Shown: positions 1 through 8,791, counted from the stretch's first letter. The stretch is DNA of 64,000 nucleotides from Polynucleobacter sp. AP-Latsch-80-C2 (GCF_018882185.1 NZ_JACVOY010000002.1:248001-312000), one strand, 5' to 3'. Numbers and translations are program-made. Notes: generated from the letters alone by a model not told the origin.

Positions 1-1
1 C

Positions 2-193
2 GACCCTGCATTGACTAAGCTTTTGCTTGCTCTAGGCTTGACGGACTTTTCAATGCACTTTAGTCAGCTCTTGTTGGTAAAGCGCGAAATCTTGAAGGCG
101 AACGTAGGGCTGTTGAAGGCGCGTATTTCTAGAGTGCTTAAGGCCTATGAGCCGGAGGATCAGGCTAAGGCTTTAGAGCGATTGTTCTCTTAG
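2..193 (+). CDS. ptsI: PtsI (phosphoenolpyruvate-protein phosphotransferase), C-terminal fragment
   Basis: This is the last 63 codons of a gene that begins before the window; the frame is open to the first base. The segment GLTDFSMH followed by a helical VKREILKAN stretch and an ARISRVLKAYEP-like tail matches, from memory, the end of enzyme I of the PTS, which transfers phosphate from PEP to HPr. The rest of the enzyme cannot be seen, so the call rests on a short match. It fits with hprK, ptsN and rapZ near 30-32 kb. Its stop lies 3 bp from the end of the convergent moeB-like gene. Confidence 0.72.
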   Translation, partial: DPALTKLLLALGLTDFSMHFSQLLLVKREILKANVGLLKARISRVLKAYEPEDQAKALERLFS

Positions 194-196
194 GCC

Positions 197-949
197 TTAG
201 TGGGCTTTTCCGCAGACCGGACAATCGGGGTTGCGAGTTATGCGAATCTCATCAATCTGGGTATTAAGTCCATTCCAAAGTAGTAAGCGACCTACCAGTG
301 GCTCGCCAAAGCCAATGAGCACTTGCAGTGCTTGTGCAGCTTGCATGCTGCCAATAATTCCGACGAGTGGTGAAAATATGCCCATACTCGCGCAACTCAC
401 TTCATCAAAAGATTCTTCTGGAGAAAAGATGCAGGCATAGCATGGTGATGCTGAGTTTCTTGGATCGAAGACGCTCATTTGTCCATCGAAGCGTATGGCG
501 GATCCTGACACCAACGGCTTTTGATGTGCAACACAACGGGCATTAATCAGATGCCGAGTCGAAAAATTATCGGTGCAATCTAGTACGACATCTACACTGG
601 GTAGTAGTTCATCCAGGAGCGCAGCTGTCGCTTTGGCTTCAATGGTTTCAATGTGAATACTGGAATTGAGGCTTTGTAAGAAACGTTTGCCAGAAGCCAC
701 TTTGCTTTTGCCAACGCTAGTTTCAGAGTGCATGATTTGTCGCTGGAGATTGGTAATCTCAACAGCATCATGATCAATCAGGGTAATGTGCCCAACGCCT
801 GCTGCTGCAAGGTAGGGGGCGACAGCGCTTCCTAAGCCACCTGCACCGATGACTAGGGCATGTGACTGCAATAGTTTTTCTTGGCCTGCTACATCAATTT
901 CATCAAGGAGTAAGTGCCTTGAGTAGCGCAGTAACTGCTCATCATTCAT
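197..949 (-). CDS. moeB: MoeB/ThiF-family sulfur-carrier adenylyltransferase
   Basis: A 250-residue E1-like enzyme that adenylates the C-terminal glycine of a sulfur-carrier protein (MoaD or ThiS) for molybdopterin or thiazole synthesis in the cytoplasm. The nucleotide loop GAGGLG is at residues 35-40, and the DHDAVEITNLQRQ segment follows. Cysteines 170/173 and 243/246 form the expected structural zinc site, and C186 lies in a conserved SCASMG stretch. The length is normal for HesA/MoeB/ThiF. Sequence alone does not separate MoeB from ThiF. It lies downstream of ctpA on the same strand, 24 bp away, and could be co-transcribed. Confidence 0.85.
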   Translation of the reverse strand: MNDEQLLRYSRHLLLDEIDVAGQEKLLQSHALVIGAGGLGSAVAPYLAAAGVGHITLIDHDAVEITNLQRQIMHSETSVGKSKVASGKRFLQSLNSSIHIETIEAKATAALLDELLPSVDVVLDCTDNFSTRHLINARCVAHQKPLVSGSAIRFDGQMSVFDPRNSASPCYACIFSPEESFDEVSCASMGIFSPLVGIIGSMQAAQALQVLIGFGEPLVGRLLLWNGLNTQIDEIRITRNPDCPVCGKAH

Positions 950-973
950 GTGCAGGCTCGAGAATAAGTGGGT

Positions 974-2407
974 CTACTCCAGCTTAGATGAAGAGCGCTT
1001 CACCGGCTGACCATTAATAAAGGCAACTGCTTGAGAAAGCATGAAGTCATCAGCACTGCCTAATTCAGGAGGCTTCTTATTCTTTTCCTTCTCTTTTTCC
1101 TCTGGAGTTTTCTTGGCATTTTTTTCTTCAATGCGTTGCATCTCTTCAAGACGACGTTGCTCACGATCTTTAATCAGCTTATCTTCTGCTGATTGTTTAT
1201 TGCGTAAGTGCTTCTCACTATCGATCTCACGGGTAATCAGGACATCATCTGGATCCCCATCTTTATTTTGATCTACTGGGATATCCGGTTTAACACCAAA
1301 GGCCTGAATCGATTTGCCACTAGGAGTGTAGTAATAAGCAGTGGTGATCTTCAAAGCGGAATCATTGGTAAGCGGGCGTACCGTTTGTACGGAGCCTTTA
1401 CCAAAGGTGGTTTTACCAATGATGGTTGCTCGTTTGTAATCTTGTAAGGCTCCGGCAACAATCTCAGAGGCAGAGGCTGAGTAGGCGTTCACCAAAACTA
1501 CCATTGGGAGTTTTTTAAACATTTCTGGCACGCCGGCTAAGGGGTCTCCAGGCTCATTTAAGCGATACATCGCAGGCGTCGCATTAAATACTTGTTTGGA
1601 ATCAGGGGCTTGGCCTTTGGTACTCACAATCACTGAGTCAGGCGGTAGAAATGCCGCGGCAACGCCCACTGCGCCTTGCAAGAGGCCGCCACCATTATTG
1701 CGAAGGTCAAGGATGATGCCCTTAAGCTTTGGATTCTGGTTCGCAATCTCTGTGAGTTTTTTGGCGAGATCTGGAATAGTGCGCTCTTGAAAACTGGTGA
1801 CGCGAACCCATGCAATATCGTTATCCAAGATTTTGGTTTTAACGGATTGCACTTTAATTTCTGCGCGTGTGATAGTCACTGGGAAGCTACGTTCTTCACT
1901 CTTACGAAATACGGTTAAGGTAATTTTGGTGCCAGGTGTGCCGCGCATCGTGCGCACCGCTTTATCCAAAGACATTCCGCGAACAGGTTTGTCATCTAAG
2001 CGCGTAATGAGATCACCGGCCTGTAGACCTGCGCGTGCAGCTGGACTATCTTCAATTGGGTTGAGAACTTTAACAACACCATCTTCAGAAGTGATTTCAA
2101 TTCCAAGGCCAGCAAATTTTCCTGACGTTTGCTCTTGCATCTCGGAGAAATCTTTTTTATCCAAGAAAGTGGAGTGAGGATCAAGACTGCTCACCATGCC
2201 TTTAACGGCATCGGTCAGCAATTGCTTATCTTCAATAGGCTCTACATACTCACGTTTAATTTGCGCAAATACATTAGATAGCGTTCGCAGCTCATCGAGT
2301 GGCAGCGTAGAGCCCTGCTGGGCCGTGGCTGACAGCTGAATGGTGGCTGCAACCCCGGCGATTAAGCCTACGGCAATCAGAGCAAAGTTCTTCAAAAATT
2401 GACGCAT
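974..2407 (-). CDS. ctpA: S41 carboxyl-terminal processing peptidase
   Basis: A 477-residue periplasmic tail-specific protease. An N-terminal hydrophobic signal or anchor covers about residues 7-28. A PDZ domain with LGIEITSEDG and AGLQAGDLI lies around residues 95-180. The S41 core carries SASASEIVAGAL with the catalytic serine and, about 25 residues later, GKTTFGKGSVQT with the catalytic lysine. The C-terminus has a long charged EEKNAKKTPEEKEKEK-type stretch, probably disordered. It lies 11 bp downstream of gpmA, so the two probably share a transcript from the gpmA promoter. Confidence 0.92.
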   Translation of the reverse strand: MRQFLKNFALIAVGLIAGVAATIQLSATAQQGSTLPLDELRTLSNVFAQIKREYVEPIEDKQLLTDAVKGMVSSLDPHSTFLDKKDFSEMQEQTSGKFAGLGIEITSEDGVVKVLNPIEDSPAARAGLQAGDLITRLDDKPVRGMSLDKAVRTMRGTPGTKITLTVFRKSEERSFPVTITRAEIKVQSVKTKILDNDIAWVRVTSFQERTIPDLAKKLTEIANQNPKLKGIILDLRNNGGGLLQGAVGVAAAFLPPDSVIVSTKGQAPDSKQVFNATPAMYRLNEPGDPLAGVPEMFKKLPMVVLVNAYSASASEIVAGALQDYKRATIIGKTTFGKGSVQTVRPLTNDSALKITTAYYYTPSGKSIQAFGVKPDIPVDQNKDGDPDDVLITREIDSEKHLRNKQSAEDKLIKDREQRRLEEMQRIEEKNAKKTPEEKEKEKNKKPPELGSADDFMLSQAVAFINGQPVKRSSSKLE

Positions 2408-2418
2408 GGTTTTATTCC

Positions 2419-3108
2419 CTAATCCAAATAGAAATGTTGAATGGGTTTAAGGTTGTCATCCAACTCATAAACAAGTGGTACTCCGTTTGGAACGTTTACT
2501 TCCATGATGGCTTCATCTGACATTTGATCTAGATACTTAATCAAAGAACGAATGCTATTGCCATGTGCCACCAATAAAACGCGTTTATTAGCTTTCAGGG
2601 CTGGAGCGATGGATTCATTCCAAAGTGGCAAAACACGATCTACGTTGTCCTTAAGGCATTCACCAAGTGGAACATCTGTAGCAGTCAGTTTGGAATAGCG
2701 CGGATCTTTTTGGGGATTGCGCTCATCATGCGCCTCTAATAGTGGAGGGCGAACATCGTAAGAGCGACGCCAAATATGAACTTGTTCGTCGCCATACTTC
2801 TGGGCAGTTTCTGCTTTATTCAAACCAGTTAGGGCGCCGTAATGACGCTCATTTAATCTCCAGCTGTGCACTACGGGAATCCACATCAGATCCATGGCTT
2901 CCTGCACATGCCAAAGCGTGCGAATGGCACGTCTTAGAACAGAAGTGTAGGCAACATCGAATTCATACCCTGCTTTACGGAGATTTTCTCCAGCACTAAT
3001 GGCCTGTTCGGCGCCCTTAGGGGTTAAGTCAACATCCGCCCAGCCAGTGAAGCGGTTTTCAAGGTTCCAGGCGGATTCGCCATGACGAATAAGGACAAGT
3101 TGTTTCAT
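2419..3108 (-). CDS. gpmA: 2,3-bisphosphoglycerate-dependent phosphoglycerate mutase
   Basis: The 229-residue enzyme interconverts 3- and 2-phosphoglycerate in glycolysis and gluconeogenesis. The phosphohistidine motif [10 protein letters not shown] has His9. [11 protein letters not shown], the glutamate in [14 protein letters not shown] and the second histidine in VAHGNSIR are all present, and the length is typical. The start is supported by a TAGAAT box placed six bases before the ATG. There is no Shine-Dalgarno sequence, which suggests a leaderless mRNA. It is divergent from the rhodanese gene. Confidence 0.96.
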   Translation of the reverse strand: MKQLVLIRHGESAWNLENRFTGWADVDLTPKGAEQAISAGENLRKAGYEFDVAYTSVLRRAIRTLWHVQEAMDLMWIPVVHSWRLNERHYGALTGLNKAETAQKYGDEQVHIWRRSYDVRPPLLEAHDERNPQKDPRYSKLTATDVPLGECLKDNVDRVLPLWNESIAPALKANKRVLLVAHGNSIRSLIKYLDQMSDEAIMEVNVPNGVPLVYELDDNLKPIQHFYLD

Positions 3109-3114
3109 AGAGCC

Positions 3115-3120
3115 ATTCTA
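3115..3120 (-). promoter_or_regulatory. Candidate -10 box of gpmA (leaderless layout)
   Basis: On the minus strand this reads TAGAAT, then six bases, then the gpmA ATG, so transcription would start at or next to the A of the ATG. No clear -35 is visible and no Shine-Dalgarno lies between. It overlaps by two bases the plus-strand -10 of the rhodanese gene. Confidence 0.55.
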
Positions 3121-3124
3121 TAAT
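3119..3124 (+). promoter_or_regulatory. Candidate -10 box of the rhodanese-grxC-secB-gpsA run
   Basis: A perfect TATAAT is followed by six bases and ATG at 3131, the geometry of a leaderless promoter. The upstream -35 is poor. The box supports ATG at 3131 over GTG at 3128. Confidence 0.55.
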
Positions 3125-3130
3125 CCGGTG

Positions 3131-3544
3131 ATGAACTTTCTCACGCAAATTGATAATTTAGCGCTTATTGCCCTTTTAGTCGTTTCGGGCATAGCGCTTT
3201 TCCTACCCACATTATCTACGCTTATTGGCGGAAAAGGCTTGTCGCCTACCGAAGCCACTATTTGGATAAATCGACGTAAGGCGGCAGTCCTTGATTTGCG
3301 TCCTATCGACACCTACAAGGCAGGACATTTGCCTGGGGCAAAGCATATTGATGTTGCAGGCATTACCGCTGCCATTGAGAAATTGAAGTTAGATCGCAAA
3401 AACCCCGTTGTGATGGTTTGCGAAACAGGTACCCAATCGCGTAAGGCGCTTGCCGAGGTCCAAAAATTGGGCTTTGTAGAGGTAGGCTCCTTGGACGGCG
3501 GCGTGCAAGCCTGGAAGGCAGCTGCACTGCCATTGATTAAATAG
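3131..3544 (+). CDS. Membrane-anchored rhodanese-like protein
   Basis: A 137-residue protein with one N-terminal membrane segment (about residues 9-34) and a single rhodanese domain. The catalytic cysteine is C97 in the loop CETGTQSR, so sulfurtransferase activity is plausible. DLRPIDTYKAGHLPGAKHI is the expected preceding motif. GTG at 3128 is an alternative start one codon earlier. It comes 8 bp before grxC; with secB and gpsA this is a common proteobacterial gene order. The substrate cannot be told from sequence. Confidence 0.88.
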   Translation: MNFLTQIDNLALIALLVVSGIALFLPTLSTLIGGKGLSPTEATIWINRRKAAVLDLRPIDTYKAGHLPGAKHIDVAGITAAIEKLKLDRKNPVVMVCETGTQSRKALAEVQKLGFVEVGSLDGGVQAWKAAALPLIK

Positions 3545-3552
3545 GATAAGAG

Positions 3553-3807
3553 ATGCCACAAGTAACGATGTATAGCACACAGGTTTGCCCATATTGTGTG
3601 ATGGCAGAAAAGTTACTCCTAAAAAAAGGCGTAGCTAATTTAGAAAAAATTTTGATCGATCGTGATCCCGCTCAACGTGAAGCGATGATGACTCGAACAG
3701 GGCGCCGCACTGTCCCCCAAATTTATATTGGCGAGACGCATGTTGGTGGATACGATGATTTAGTAGCTTTGGATCGCGCTGGTAATTTAGATCCACTATT
3801 GGCTTAA
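3553..3807 (+). CDS. grxC: Glutaredoxin 3
   Basis: An 84-residue dithiol glutaredoxin that reduces disulfides with glutathione in the cytosol. The active site is C12-P-Y-C15. The TVPQIYIG cis-proline segment and the glutathione-contacting GGYDDL follow. The length is typical of GrxC. It lies between the rhodanese gene and secB, probably in one operon. Confidence 0.95.
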   Translation: MPQVTMYSTQVCPYCVMAEKLLLKKGVANLEKILIDRDPAQREAMMTRTGRRTVPQIYIGETHVGGYDDLVALDRAGNLDPLLA

Positions 3808-3839
3808 TGCATTAATACCTAAAGAAAAGAAAGTTAGCG

Positions 3840-4343
3840 ATGACTGAACAATCTTCTGCACCCCAAGCGGGCAATGAAAGCGCGAATGAGCCTGGATTTC
3901 GGATTCAAAGAATTTATCTAAAAGATTTGTCATTAGAGCAACCAAATGCTCCACAAATTCTGATGGTGGGCGCTGAGCCGCAAATTCAAGTAGAAGTCGA
4001 TATTGCAGTGATGCCCCTGAGCGAAGGTATTTTTGAAGTGACCTTAAGCTCCACTATCACTGCAAAAGTAGAAGCTAAAGTCTTGTTCTTAATTGAGGCT
4101 AAGCAAGCGGGTATTTTTGAATTTAGCAATATCCCAGTCGAGCAGATCGATCCTATGTTAGGGATTGCTTGCCCAACCATTTTGTTCCCGTATCTGCGTT
4201 CAAACATGGCCGATATCATCAGCCGTGCTGGCTTCCAACCAATCCATTTGAATGAGATTAATTTCCATGGCATGTATGAGCACCGCTTGATGCAGGCTCA
4301 ACAGGCAGCTGCTGAGGAAAGCAAGGGCGCTGTTTCTAACTGA
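3840..4343 (+). CDS. secB: SecB protein-export chaperone
   Basis: A 167-residue cytosolic chaperone that keeps preproteins unfolded and delivers them to SecA. The core [19 protein letters not shown] and the [26 protein letters not shown] region (quoted only in part) are highly conserved in the family. It has an acidic, Ala/Gln-rich tail. A purine-rich AAAGAAAAG precedes the ATG. It lies 22 bp before gpsA. Confidence 0.96.
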   Translation: MTEQSSAPQAGNESANEPGFRIQRIYLKDLSLEQPNAPQILMVGAEPQIQVEVDIAVMPLSEGIFEVTLSSTITAKVEAKVLFLIEAKQAGIFEFSNIPVEQIDPMLGIACPTILFPYLRSNMADIISRAGFQPIHLNEINFHGMYEHRLMQAQQAAAEESKGAVSN

Positions 4344-4365
4344 GTCTGAGACAGGCCCACAGATC

Positions 4366-5388
4366 ATGAAAGTGACGCTGCTCGGTGCTGGAGCCTGGGG
4401 AACAGCAATGGCTGCCCAAGCCGCTCGCTATCTGCAAAATCAGGATGTCTGTTTATGGTCACGAAGCGCTAATCAATTAGCGCAGATGGAGGCAAGTGGC
4501 GTCAATCAAGCGTACTTGCCAGGCATTCAGCTTACCAAAAACTTGAAACTCGAAAGCGATTTTTCTAAAGCGATTAAGAGGCTCTCATCACAAGATTTAT
4601 TGGTAGTTGCTACGCCAATGTCTGGTCTTTCAGAAACCATTGCGCAGGCTCTAAAAGAAGCTGAACATCCCCTGAATATTATTTGGTTGTGTAAAGGGCT
4701 AGAGCCTCAAACGACATTTTTGCCTCACCAAGTTGTAGAGCGTGAAAATAAATTACACAGTCATGGCTTAAATCATTCCTTTGGGGCCTTATCAGGTCCA
4801 AGCTTTGCGCGCGAAGTTGCTGCAGGAATGCCATGTGCATTAACTGTTGCCAGTAACTCACAGGATTTATGCGCCATTGTACAAAGCGCTTTTCATCACG
4901 GCAATATGCGTATCTATTCAAGCGACGATTTAATTGGTGTTGAATTGGGTGGTGCTGTGAAGAATGTGCTGGCGATTGCTGCTGGTATTGGTGATGGCTT
5001 AGATTTGGGTTTGAATGCACGCGCCGCGGTGTTAACGCGTGGTCTAGCTGAGATGATGCGTTTGGTAAAGGCTGCTGGTGGCCGATCAGAAACTTGCATG
5101 GGCCTCACCGGAGTGGGCGACTTAATTTTGACTGCCACAGGAGATCTATCCCGCAATCGTCGTGTAGGTCTTGAGCTGGCTGCCGGCAAGCCCCTGCCTG
5201 AAATATTGAGTGGCTTGGGTCATGTGGCTGAAGGGGTGCTCTGTGCCTCGGCGATTGGAGATCTGGCAAGAAGTCTAAAGGTCGAAATGCCGATTACCGA
5301 GATGATGGGTGAGGTCTTAGCTGGCAAGCTTGCAGCGCAAGAGGCTGTTAAAAAACTCATGGGGCGCGATCCCAAGATCGAAGCCTAA
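4366..5388 (+). CDS. gpsA: Glycerol-3-phosphate dehydrogenase [NAD(P)+]
   Basis: A 340-residue cytosolic enzyme that reduces dihydroxyacetone phosphate to sn-glycerol 3-phosphate, the backbone of phospholipids. The Rossmann loop GAGAWGTAMA is at the N-terminus, GPSFAREVA is in the middle, and the catalytic lysine lies in GGAVKNVLAIAAG. The length is standard. It is the last gene of the rhodanese-grxC-secB-gpsA run. The stop is only 3 bp from that of convergent trmL, and no terminator is visible. Confidence 0.96.
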   Translation: MKVTLLGAGAWGTAMAAQAARYLQNQDVCLWSRSANQLAQMEASGVNQAYLPGIQLTKNLKLESDFSKAIKRLSSQDLLVVATPMSGLSETIAQALKEAEHPLNIIWLCKGLEPQTTFLPHQVVERENKLHSHGLNHSFGALSGPSFAREVAAGMPCALTVASNSQDLCAIVQSAFHHGNMRIYSSDDLIGVELGGAVKNVLAIAAGIGDGLDLGLNARAAVLTRGLAEMMRLVKAAGGRSETCMGLTGVGDLILTATGDLSRNRRVGLELAAGKPLPEILSGLGHVAEGVLCASAIGDLARSLKVEMPITEMMGEVLAGKLAAQEAVKKLMGRDPKIEA

Positions 5389-5391
5389 GAT

Positions 5392-5862
5392 TTAGCTCCC
5401 GCCTGCTAAGTCATTCTGACGCCAGGCTTCGTACACCACAATTGCTACCGTATTCGATAAGTTCAAACTGCGACTGCTATCTTGCATGGTGAGGCGCATG
5501 CGATTGCTCACAGGAATCGAGTCTCGAACTTCATCGCTAATGCCTTTTGTTTCAGATCCAAAAACAAAATAATCATTTGGTGAATATTTACCCTCATGAA
5601 ACTTCCCCACTCCTTTGGTGGTTAAGGCAAAGAGATGTTGGGGGTCCGGCTTTTCATCCGCCAGAAACTGGGCCCAATTAGGATGCACTTTGACTCTAGC
5701 AAACTCATGGTAATCAAGGCCTGCCCTGCGTAACTTGGCATCCTCCATTGGAAAGCCTAAGGGTTCAATTAAATGCAACATCGCACCGGTGTTGGCACAC
5801 AAACGAATGATGTTGCCAGTGTTAGGTGGAATTTCAGGTTCGAATAAAACGATATTAAACAT
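5392..5862 (-). CDS. trmL: tRNA (cytidine/uridine-34-2'-O)-methyltransferase
   Basis: A SPOUT-family methyltransferase that 2'-O-methylates the wobble nucleotide of certain tRNA-Leu species. The frame is open further upstream, but the start was placed at MFNIVLFEPEIPPNTGN because this is the conserved N-terminus and gives 156 residues, the family length. The knot motifs FVFGSETKGI and LNLSNTVAIVVYE are present. It starts 7 bp after the comF stop on the same strand, so the two are probably co-transcribed. Confidence 0.93.
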   Translation of the reverse strand: MFNIVLFEPEIPPNTGNIIRLCANTGAMLHLIEPLGFPMEDAKLRRAGLDYHEFARVKVHPNWAQFLADEKPDPQHLFALTTKGVGKFHEGKYSPNDYFVFGSETKGISDEVRDSIPVSNRMRLTMQDSSRSLNLSNTVAIVVYEAWRQNDLAGGS

Positions 5863-5869
5863 AGTGTGC

Positions 5870-6628
5870 TTACAGGCTACTTTCATGGATGGGTTTAGTG
5901 GTTCTGAGTAAAACCCAATTAATGACGCGCGATACGCCATTGTCCTTCAGAACGCGAGCAATTTCATCTAAGGTAGAGCCACTTGTCATGACGTCATCAA
6001 AAACAATGACCGCTTTATTCTGCAAAAGACCAATGACGTTTGGGTCGAGATAGAAAGTGTCGCGTACTTTAGATTGACGCACATTGAGGGGGCTCCCCGC
6101 TTGCTGCTCAATACGGTGATGCCGCTTTAACGCATGAGGTAATTTTCGAATCTGGGGGCCACATCGAATACGCCTTGCCAATTCCCAGCTTTGATTAAAT
6201 CCTCGCATACACAGTTTTTCTGTACTCAGTGGCACGGGGAGTAAATAATTTTCTGGAGCTTGTATTAATTGCTCAGACAGAGCGTTATTCCACGCAATAG
6301 CTAATCCATGCGCAAAGGCAATACGCTTTTGATATTTAAGTTGGTGTAAAGCATTTTGCAAAACGCCGTCGTAACGATCTAGACAAATTGTTTCGTCAAA
6401 GTGAGGTGGACTTATTTTGCATGAGTCGCATCGCTTTTGGATAAGCTCTGATTGCTTCAAAGGAAGTCCGCATTGATAGCAACATTCGTAATGACAAAGC
6501 GCATCTTCTTGCAGCGATTGCTGACATTGTTTGCATACAGTATCGGCCTGAAACTGATCGCAAATAATGCATGCTGTTGGGAGCAGCTGGGAACAAATCG
6601 ATTGAAAGATATTGTCTAGAAATTGCAT
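5870..6628 (-). CDS. comF: ComF-family phosphoribosyltransferase-like protein
   Basis: A 252-residue protein with an N-terminal double zinc-ribbon (CIICDQ, CKQC, CCYQC, CDSC) and a C-terminal PRTase fold with VIVFDDVMTSGSTLDEIA, the PRPP loop. ComF relatives take part in DNA uptake for natural transformation; the role here is inferred from the family. The start chosen is ATG at 6628; a longer frame to 6664 would overlap the divergent methyltransferase. No good Shine-Dalgarno precedes it. A palindromic AGTATACT 9 bp upstream could supply its -10. Confidence 0.87.
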   Translation of the reverse strand: MQFLDNIFQSICSQLLPTACIICDQFQADTVCKQCQQSLQEDALCHYECCYQCGLPLKQSELIQKRCDSCKISPPHFDETICLDRYDGVLQNALHQLKYQKRIAFAHGLAIAWNNALSEQLIQAPENYLLPVPLSTEKLCMRGFNQSWELARRIRCGPQIRKLPHALKRHHRIEQQAGSPLNVRQSKVRDTFYLDPNVIGLLQNKAVIVFDDVMTSGSTLDEIARVLKDNGVSRVINWVLLRTTKPIHESSL

Positions 6629-6639
6629 GGGGCGCTGAG

Positions 6640-6645
6640 TATACT
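6640..6645 (+). promoter_or_regulatory. Candidate -10 box of the BioC-like gene
   Basis: TATACT, six bases, then ATG at 6652: the leaderless layout seen at other divergent pairs here. The box is part of a palindrome (AGTATACT, 6638-6645), so it can also read as TATACT on the other strand toward comF, 9 bp from that start. No strong -35 is present on either strand. Confidence 0.45.
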
Positions 6646-6651
6646 GAGCCA

Positions 6652-7452
6652 ATGACCCAATCAATCACATGGCTACAGGATGAAATTGCAGATCGCATGC
6701 TGCAAAAGTTAGACATTGTGAAATTAGATGTCAAAGATGTCTTGCTGATTCCAGAATTTCCAGGACGCTATTTGACTGCATTGGCCAAGCGATTTCCAGG
6801 CGCCTGCATTCATGGTATTTCTGAAGAGCCTATGACGGGTTTAGGGGCCTTACGTTTTCAGGCAAAGCAACTCTGGCGTCGCTTATTTCAGGGAGGCAGT
6901 AGCCGCCCCTTATCCGTTTATCTCAAATCCGGAAAACTAGATCTTCCAGATAATTCGGTGGACTTAATTTTTAGCGATCTCTTATTGCAAGATTTGGCTG
7001 ATCCACGCCATTTTCTCCAAGAGTGCTGGCGAGTCCTAAAAGAGGGTGGTTTGCTGAGTTTTAGCTATTTAGGCCCTGATACCGGTAAAGAATTACGCGC
7101 CCTAGATGCTGCTGTATTGAAATCGAAGAATTTGTTGAGCCCCTGGGATATGCACGATATGGGCGATGCGGTCCTAGGTGAGCGTTTTTCAGATCCCGTT
7201 ATGGATATGGAGTTCCTCAATTTGGACTATGCGTCAGATGCACTTCTTTTGAACGATGCACGGGCTTTAAAACTCCTCCAGCATGCCCCTGACCAAGCGT
7301 TTAAAAGCGGCTTTTTGCCCCAGAAACTGACTTTAGAGGTGGTTTATGGGCATGCTTGGGCGATTGGAAAGCACCTTGCTAAAGCGCAGGACAACGTTGC
7401 TTATATTGATATAAATCAAATTGGACACAAGACTAGGCGGGATTCTGCTTAA
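6652..7452 (+). CDS. BioC-like (malonyl-ACP O-methyltransferase family) protein with degenerate SAM motif
   Basis: A 266-residue class I methyltransferase-like protein. The BioC-type signatures FSYLGPDTGKELR, WDMHDMGDAVLGE and FSDPVMDMEF are clear, and the post-motif VLKEGGLLSFSY is present. BioC would methylate malonyl-ACP to start pimelate synthesis for biotin. However, motif I, normally a glycine-rich LDLGCGxG, reads VLLIPEFPGRY, so SAM binding is doubtful. The start at ATG 6652 matches the -10 position. It is divergent from comF. It may be an active BioC variant or a non-catalytic relative. Confidence 0.75.
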   Translation: MTQSITWLQDEIADRMLQKLDIVKLDVKDVLLIPEFPGRYLTALAKRFPGACIHGISEEPMTGLGALRFQAKQLWRRLFQGGSSRPLSVYLKSGKLDLPDNSVDLIFSDLLLQDLADPRHFLQECWRVLKEGGLLSFSYLGPDTGKELRALDAAVLKSKNLLSPWDMHDMGDAVLGERFSDPVMDMEFLNLDYASDALLLNDARALKLLQHAPDQAFKSGFLPQKLTLEVVYGHAWAIGKHLAKAQDNVAYIDINQIGHKTRRDSA

Positions 7453-7514
7453 GTGTAAGTGCTTACTATCATTTAAAGCTTTGCCAAGATTGGATGAAGC
7501 TGGGTTAACCCGGT

Positions 7515-7543
7515 TTGTTCTTGTATCCAATTAACCCTATAAT
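7515..7543 (+). promoter_or_regulatory. Sigma-70-type promoter of the cytochrome oxidase operon
   Basis: TTGTTC (7515-7520), a 17-base spacer, and TATAAT (7538-7543). The transcript would have a leader of about 85 bases before coxB at 7634. This is the best-matched promoter in the window. Confidence 0.7.
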
Positions 7544-7633
7544 CACCGCTGGATGTATTGGCTTTAGACCGCATTTTGGGCATTTAGGTGGTGTTTTTTG
7601 CTGCCATGCTCGCGACCATAAACAGAGAATAAG

Positions 7634-8791
7634 ATGAATTTATTTGGAAAAGTCACTAGGGCTTCGCTCTATTTAGTAGCAGCCTTCGGTTCTGCATTAG
7701 CGTTTGCAGCAGAAAATATGCCTGGCGGCCCTGCTGTGAATCAGCTGAATTTCACTGCTCCAGCAACCAAAATCATGCAAGAAATCCATTGGCTTCACTG
7801 GATGATGTTGGTTATTTGCGCATTGATTTTTATCGGCGTCTTCGGGGTAATGTTTTATTCGATTTTGAAGCACCGCAAATCATTGGGTCACAAATCAGCC
7901 TCTTTCCACGAAAGCACAACGGTTGAAATTATTTGGACCGTGATTCCATTGCTCATCGTGATCGGTATGGCATTGCCAGCAACCAAAACAGTTGTGGCGA
8001 TGAAAGACACAACCAATTCAGATATCACTATTAAGACCACTGGTTATCAGTGGAAATGGGGTTACGACTACATCAAGGGTGAAGGCGAAGGCATTAACTT
8101 TGTTTCAACCTTGGCTACTTCACGTGAAGCAATCAACAACTTGGCACCTAAATCAAATACCTATTTGATGGAAGTTGACAATGAAATGGTTGTGCCAGTT
8201 GGTAAGAAGATTCGGTTGATTACCACTGCGAATGACGTGATTCACTCTTGGACCGTCCCAGCTTTTGGTGTAAAGCAAGATGCAATCCCAGGCTTTGTAC
8301 GTGATACTTGGTTCAAGGCTGAGACTATTGGTACCTTCCGTGGTCAGTGTTCTGAGTTGTGTGGCGCTGAGCACGCTTTTATGCCTATCGTTGTAAAGGT
8401 AGTGTCACAAGAGGATTACACCAAGTGGGTTGAAGGCAAGAAGAAAGAAATGGCGTCTACCTCTGATGATCCAGCAAAGGTTTACACCTTAGATGAGCAA
8501 AAAGAGCGTGGCGCAAAAGTGTATGCATCAAATTGCGCTGCATGTCATCAGCCAAACGGTAAAGGTGCTGGAGCATTCCCGGCGCTTGATGGCAGCAAGG
8601 TGGTGAATGGTCCGAAGGAAGGCCAGTACAACATTTTGATTAACGGTAAAAATGCAATGCCGAAATGGGCTGGTGTGATTTCTGATGGCGATATCGCTGC
8701 GGTCATTACCTATACCCGTAATTCATGGGGTAATAAAACGGGTGAAGTGATTCAGACCCAAGAAATTATTACCGCACGTGGCGGCAAGTAA
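7634..8791 (+). CDS. coxB: Cytochrome c oxidase subunit II with fused cytochrome c domain
   Basis: A 385-residue subunit that accepts electrons from cytochrome c. It has a signal peptide (residues 1-26), two membrane helices (about 52-78 and 97-122) and a periplasmic cupredoxin domain. CuA ligands are H204, C239, E241, C243, H247 and M250. A C-terminal cytochrome c domain carries CAACH (301-305) with a likely Met ligand at M342, making this a caa3-type subunit. The Shine-Dalgarno is weak. It is the first gene of the oxidase operon. Confidence 0.97.
   Translation: MNLFGKVTRASLYLVAAFGSALAFAAENMPGGPAVNQLNFTAPATKIMQEIHWLHWMMLVICALIFIGVFGVMFYSILKHRKSLGHKSASFHESTTVEIIWTVIPLLIVIGMALPATKTVVAMKDTTNSDITIKTTGYQWKWGYDYIKGEGEGINFVSTLATSREAINNLAPKSNTYLMEVDNEMVVPVGKKIRLITTANDVIHSWTVPAFGVKQDAIPGFVRDTWFKAETIGTFRGQCSELCGAEHAFMPIVVKVVSQEDYTKWVEGKKKEMASTSDDPAKVYTLDEQKERGAKVYASNCAACHQPNGKGAGAFPALDGSKVVNGPKEGQYNILINGKNAMPKWAGVISDGDIAAVITYTRNSWGNKTGEVIQTQEIITARGGK

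Noticed and set aside
1797..2177. Plus-strand ORF of 126 codons inside ctpA
   Set aside because: Antisense to the PDZ region; composition fits a complementary-frame shadow.
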